Shown: in pieces, positions 53,986 through 55,756 of the stretch | How positions within the stretch are numbered: position 1 is the stretch's first letter | Layout: every line of letters starts with the position of its first letter | Source of the DNA: Verrucomicrobiaceae bacterium E54 | GTDB lineage: Bacteria; Verrucomicrobiota; Verrucomicrobiia; Verrucomicrobiales; Akkermansiaceae | Assembly (NCBI GenBank): GCA_022548915.1 | Contig: JAKZES010000035.1 | Location: 1 to 55,756, forward strand | Direction of reading: 5' to 3' | Length of the DNA: 55,756 nt | Program-made: the position numbers and the translations under genes | Notes under the pieces: generated by a model | The model's input: the letters and a program-made list of their open reading frames with translations, nothing else | Database searches by the model: none | Told to the model about the DNA's origin: nothing

Positions 53986-55653
53986 ATGGCTGAATCCTTC
54001 CTTCCCGACCCCTACACGCACCCCTACGAAATCGATCCGAAATACGCGAAGAGCGCGGTCTATTTCTGCTGCGAGTTCGGCATCGACCAGTCCTTCAAGA
54101 TCTACTCCGGCGGCCTCGGCTTCCTCGCCGGCTCGCACATGCGGTCCGCCGCGGCGCTGCAGCAGAACCTGCTCGGCATCGGCATCTACTGGACCTGCGG
54201 CTACTACAACCAAACCCGCGGCGAGGGCCGCGAAATGGCGGTGCAGTTCCGGCGCAAGGAATACGCCTTCCTGCAGGACACCGGCATCCGCTTCCAGATC
54301 CCGATCTACGGCAAGCAGGTCTGGGTCGGCGCCCACTTCCTGCCCTCGGAGGTCTTCGGCACCGTCCCGATGTTCTTCCTCACCACCGATGTCGAGGAGA
54401 ACAACCACGACGACCGCCAGATCACCCAGCGCCTCTACGACAACGACCCGGGCCGCCGGATCGCCCAGTACATGGTGCTCGGCATCGGCGGTGTCCGCCT
54501 GCTCGAGGAATTGAAGGTCGACCCCGAGGTCTACCACCTCAACGAGGCCCACGCGCTTTCCGCCGCCTTCCGCGTGATGGAAAGCCACGGCACCGATCCC
54601 GAGGAAGTCCGCAAGCGTTTCGTCTTCACCACCCACACCCCGGAGGAGGCCGGCAACGAGAAGCACGACTTCGGGCTGCTCAAGAAGGCCGGTTTCTTCG
54701 GCGACCTCGACGAGGCTCTCGTTCGCGAAGCCGCCGGTGTCGGCGACGACAACGTCTTCAATCACTCGCTGGCCGCACTTCGGCTCAGCCACAAGGCCAA
54801 TGGCGTCTCGAAACTCCACGGCGAGGTCTCGCGCAAGATGTGGGACCACCACGAGGGCATCTGCCCGATCGGCCACATCACCAACGCCCAGAACGCCCGC
54901 TACTGGAAGGACCGCGGACTTGAGCGGGCCCGCGCGACGGGCGACGTCGGGTTCCTCACCGACCGCAAGCGCGAGCTCAAGGAGCAGCTCTTCCGCATGG
55001 TGGCCGACCAGACCGGAAAGCTCTTCGACCCCAAGGTGCTGACGGTCGTCTGGGCCCGCCGTTTCGCCGGCTACAAGCGGGCCGAACTGATCACCCGCGA
55101 CATGAAGGCCTTCCGCAAGCTGCTCGCCTCGGAAGATCATCCCATCCAGATCATCTGGGCCGGCAAGCCCTACCCCTTCGACTACGGCGCGATCGACACC
55201 TTCAACCACCTCGTCCGCCTCACCAGCGACTTCCCGAATGCCTCGGTGCTCGTCGGCTACGAGCTCGAGCTGTCGCGGATGGTGAAATACGGTGCCGACA
55301 TCTGGCTCAACAATCCGGTCGTCACCCGCGAGGCCTCCGGCACCTCCGGCATGACCGCCGCGATGAATGCCGCGATCAATCTCTCGACCTTCGACGGCTG
55401 GGTCTGCGAGTTCGCCAAGGACGGCCACAATTCCTTCATCGTCCCGCCGGCCGACCCCGGGCTTTCGGATCACGATCGCGACGAGCACGACCGCATCGGC
55501 ATCCTCGACATCCTCCAGAACAAGGCGTTGCCGATGTACTACGAGCGTCCCGCCGAGTGGAGCCAGCTCGTGCTCAACAGCATGGGCGAGGTCGTCCCCT
55601 TCTTCGACTCCGACCGCATGGCCGACGAGTACTACGAACAGGTCTACAGCTGA
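53986..55653 (+). CDS. glgP: Alpha-glucan phosphorylase-like protein (GT35, short type)
   Basis: This 555-residue protein is shorter than classical glycogen phosphorylases (about 800) and fits the short alpha-glucan phosphorylase group. The N-terminal part has Y-F-C-C-E-F-G-I, then I-Y-S-G-G-L-G-F-L-A-G. The catalytic half has V-V-W-A-R-R-F-A-G-Y-K-R-A-E-L, with Arg and Lys of the phosphate site, then R-E-A-S-G-T-S-G-M-T. In classical enzymes the residue after G-T-S-x-M is the Lys that binds pyridoxal phosphate; here it is Thr457 (codon 55354-55356). Glycogen or maltodextrin use is likely, but true phosphorolysis is uncertain. ATG 53986 is chosen over 53851. The 168-base upstream gap shows no gene. 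Confidence 0.88.
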   Translation: MAESFLPDPYTHPYEIDPKYAKSAVYFCCEFGIDQSFKIYSGGLGFLAGSHMRSAAALQQNLLGIGIYWTCGYYNQTRGEGREMAVQFRRKEYAFLQDTGIRFQIPIYGKQVWVGAHFLPSEVFGTVPMFFLTTDVEENNHDDRQITQRLYDNDPGRRIAQYMVLGIGGVRLLEELKVDPEVYHLNEAHALSAAFRVMESHGTDPEEVRKRFVFTTHTPEEAGNEKHDFGLLKKAGFFGDLDEALVREAAGVGDDNVFNHSLAALRLSHKANGVSKLHGEVSRKMWDHHEGICPIGHITNAQNARYWKDRGLERARATGDVGFLTDRKRELKEQLFRMVADQTGKLFDPKVLTVVWARRFAGYKRAELITRDMKAFRKLLASEDHPIQIIWAGKPYPFDYGAIDTFNHLVRLTSDFPNASVLVGYELELSRMVKYGADIWLNNPVVTREASGTSGMTAAMNAAINLSTFDGWVCEFAKDGHNSFIVPPADPGLSDHDRDEHDRIGILDILQNKALPMYYERPAEWSQLVLNSMGEVVPFFDSDRMADEYYEQVYS

Positions 55654-55666
55654 CGGAGGAGGAAAG

Positions 55667-55756
55667 ATAGGGGTAGGGACGGCGCATTGGCTTGCGCCGC
55701 CCCTCCCTTCGAACCGGACGTGCGGATCTCCCGCATCCGGCTGTCCAGTCAGCGGT
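55667..55756 (-). mobile_element. 3' end of a group II intron (domains V and VI), truncated by window edge
   Basis: On the minus strand 55743-55711 reads as a domain V hairpin. It starts AGCCGGA, has an upper stem TGCGG/CCGCA with a GAGA-type turn, the CG bulge, and closes with TCCGGTTC. After a G/A-rich joint, 55705-55667 folds into a domain VI-like stem (GGCGCA/TGCGCC), with an unpaired A about 7 bases before a probable 3' end at CCCCTAT (55667). The 5' part and any reverse transcriptase lie beyond the right edge. The element ends about 13 bases after the phosphorylase stop, antisense to that gene. Confidence 0.7.

Noticed and set aside
55705-55756. Rho-independent terminator for glgP at the right edge
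   Set aside because: The stem is interrupted in the manner of domain V and VI and lacks a T-tract on the plus strand; group II intron end fits better.

Overview
The window is GC-rich and densely coded, with no rRNA or tRNA visible. Its gene content points to a member of Verrucomicrobiota, probably near Luteolibacter, Haloferula or Verrucomicrobiaceae. The markers are a Verru_Chthon cassette protein A, paired DUF1501 and DUF1549/DUF1553 or DUF1800 proteins, a PEP-CTERM protein, five Tat-exported Gfo/Idh/MocA oxidoreductases, a sulfatase with a GH95 glycosidase, and palindromic intergenic repeats that translate as V-V-P-P-x-G-G when misread as coding. Taxonomy is inferred from gene families, not from a marker gene.

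Layout. 1-4900: the 3' end of an unidentified gene, a LysR regulator and an orphan Verru_Chthon A. 5000-12400 (minus strand): a DUF1549/DUF1553 plus DUF1501 pair, then GH95 and sulfatase, which look like breakdown of sulfated, fucose-type polysaccharide. 12600-17260 (minus): pyruvate:ferredoxin oxidoreductase and a dihydroorotate-dehydrogenase-like protein. 17400-18830: a zinc-ribbon membrane protein. 18800-21660 (minus): a tightly packed ECF sigma, anti-sigma, unknown, DUF1573 and rhodanese operon. 21790-22460 (minus): a vapBC module. 22550-25450 (minus): an MFS carrier, an orphan acyl carrier protein and an FAD oxidoreductase. 25650-28570 (plus): MFS, ApbE and PEP-CTERM protein. 28610-35600 (plus): a 1644-residue calcium-repeat/DUF1800 protein, a DUF1501 protein and a small anchored protein. 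35600-36940: a second vapBC and a hypothetical gene with looser base composition. 37160-51040: five Gfo/Idh/MocA genes mixed with an ankyrin protein, an LPG-synthase-like membrane protein, a second ApbE, an Agl23-like membrane protein, a GT2, a discoidin-type lipoprotein and a DoxX protein. 51300-55650: a secreted NTF2-like protein, an RRM protein, an acyltransferase and a GT35 phosphorylase. At the right edge is the 3' end of a group II intron on the minus strand.

How the genes work together. Most encode envelope or exported proteins for using polysaccharide and sugar derivatives: sulfatase, GH95, exported oxidoreductases and DUF1501/DUF1549 partners. Glycan assembly or storage genes (GT2, Agl23-like, acyltransferase, glucan phosphorylase) are interspersed. 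Many adjacent genes overlap by exactly 4 bases, which suggests translational coupling and helps fix start codons.

Leads worth following: (1) the MFS-ACP-FAD oxidoreductase cluster; (2) the five-gene sigma-to-rhodanese operon; (3) the DoxX-Gfo/Idh/MocA-discoidin lipoprotein operon closed by a terminator; (4) a GT35 protein with Thr where the PLP-binding Lys is expected; (5) two vapBC modules with the same, apparently leaderless, promoter geometry; (6) composite palindromic repeats that sit in three convergent gaps. No CRISPR array or prophage was seen, and no gap between genes exceeds 300 bases.
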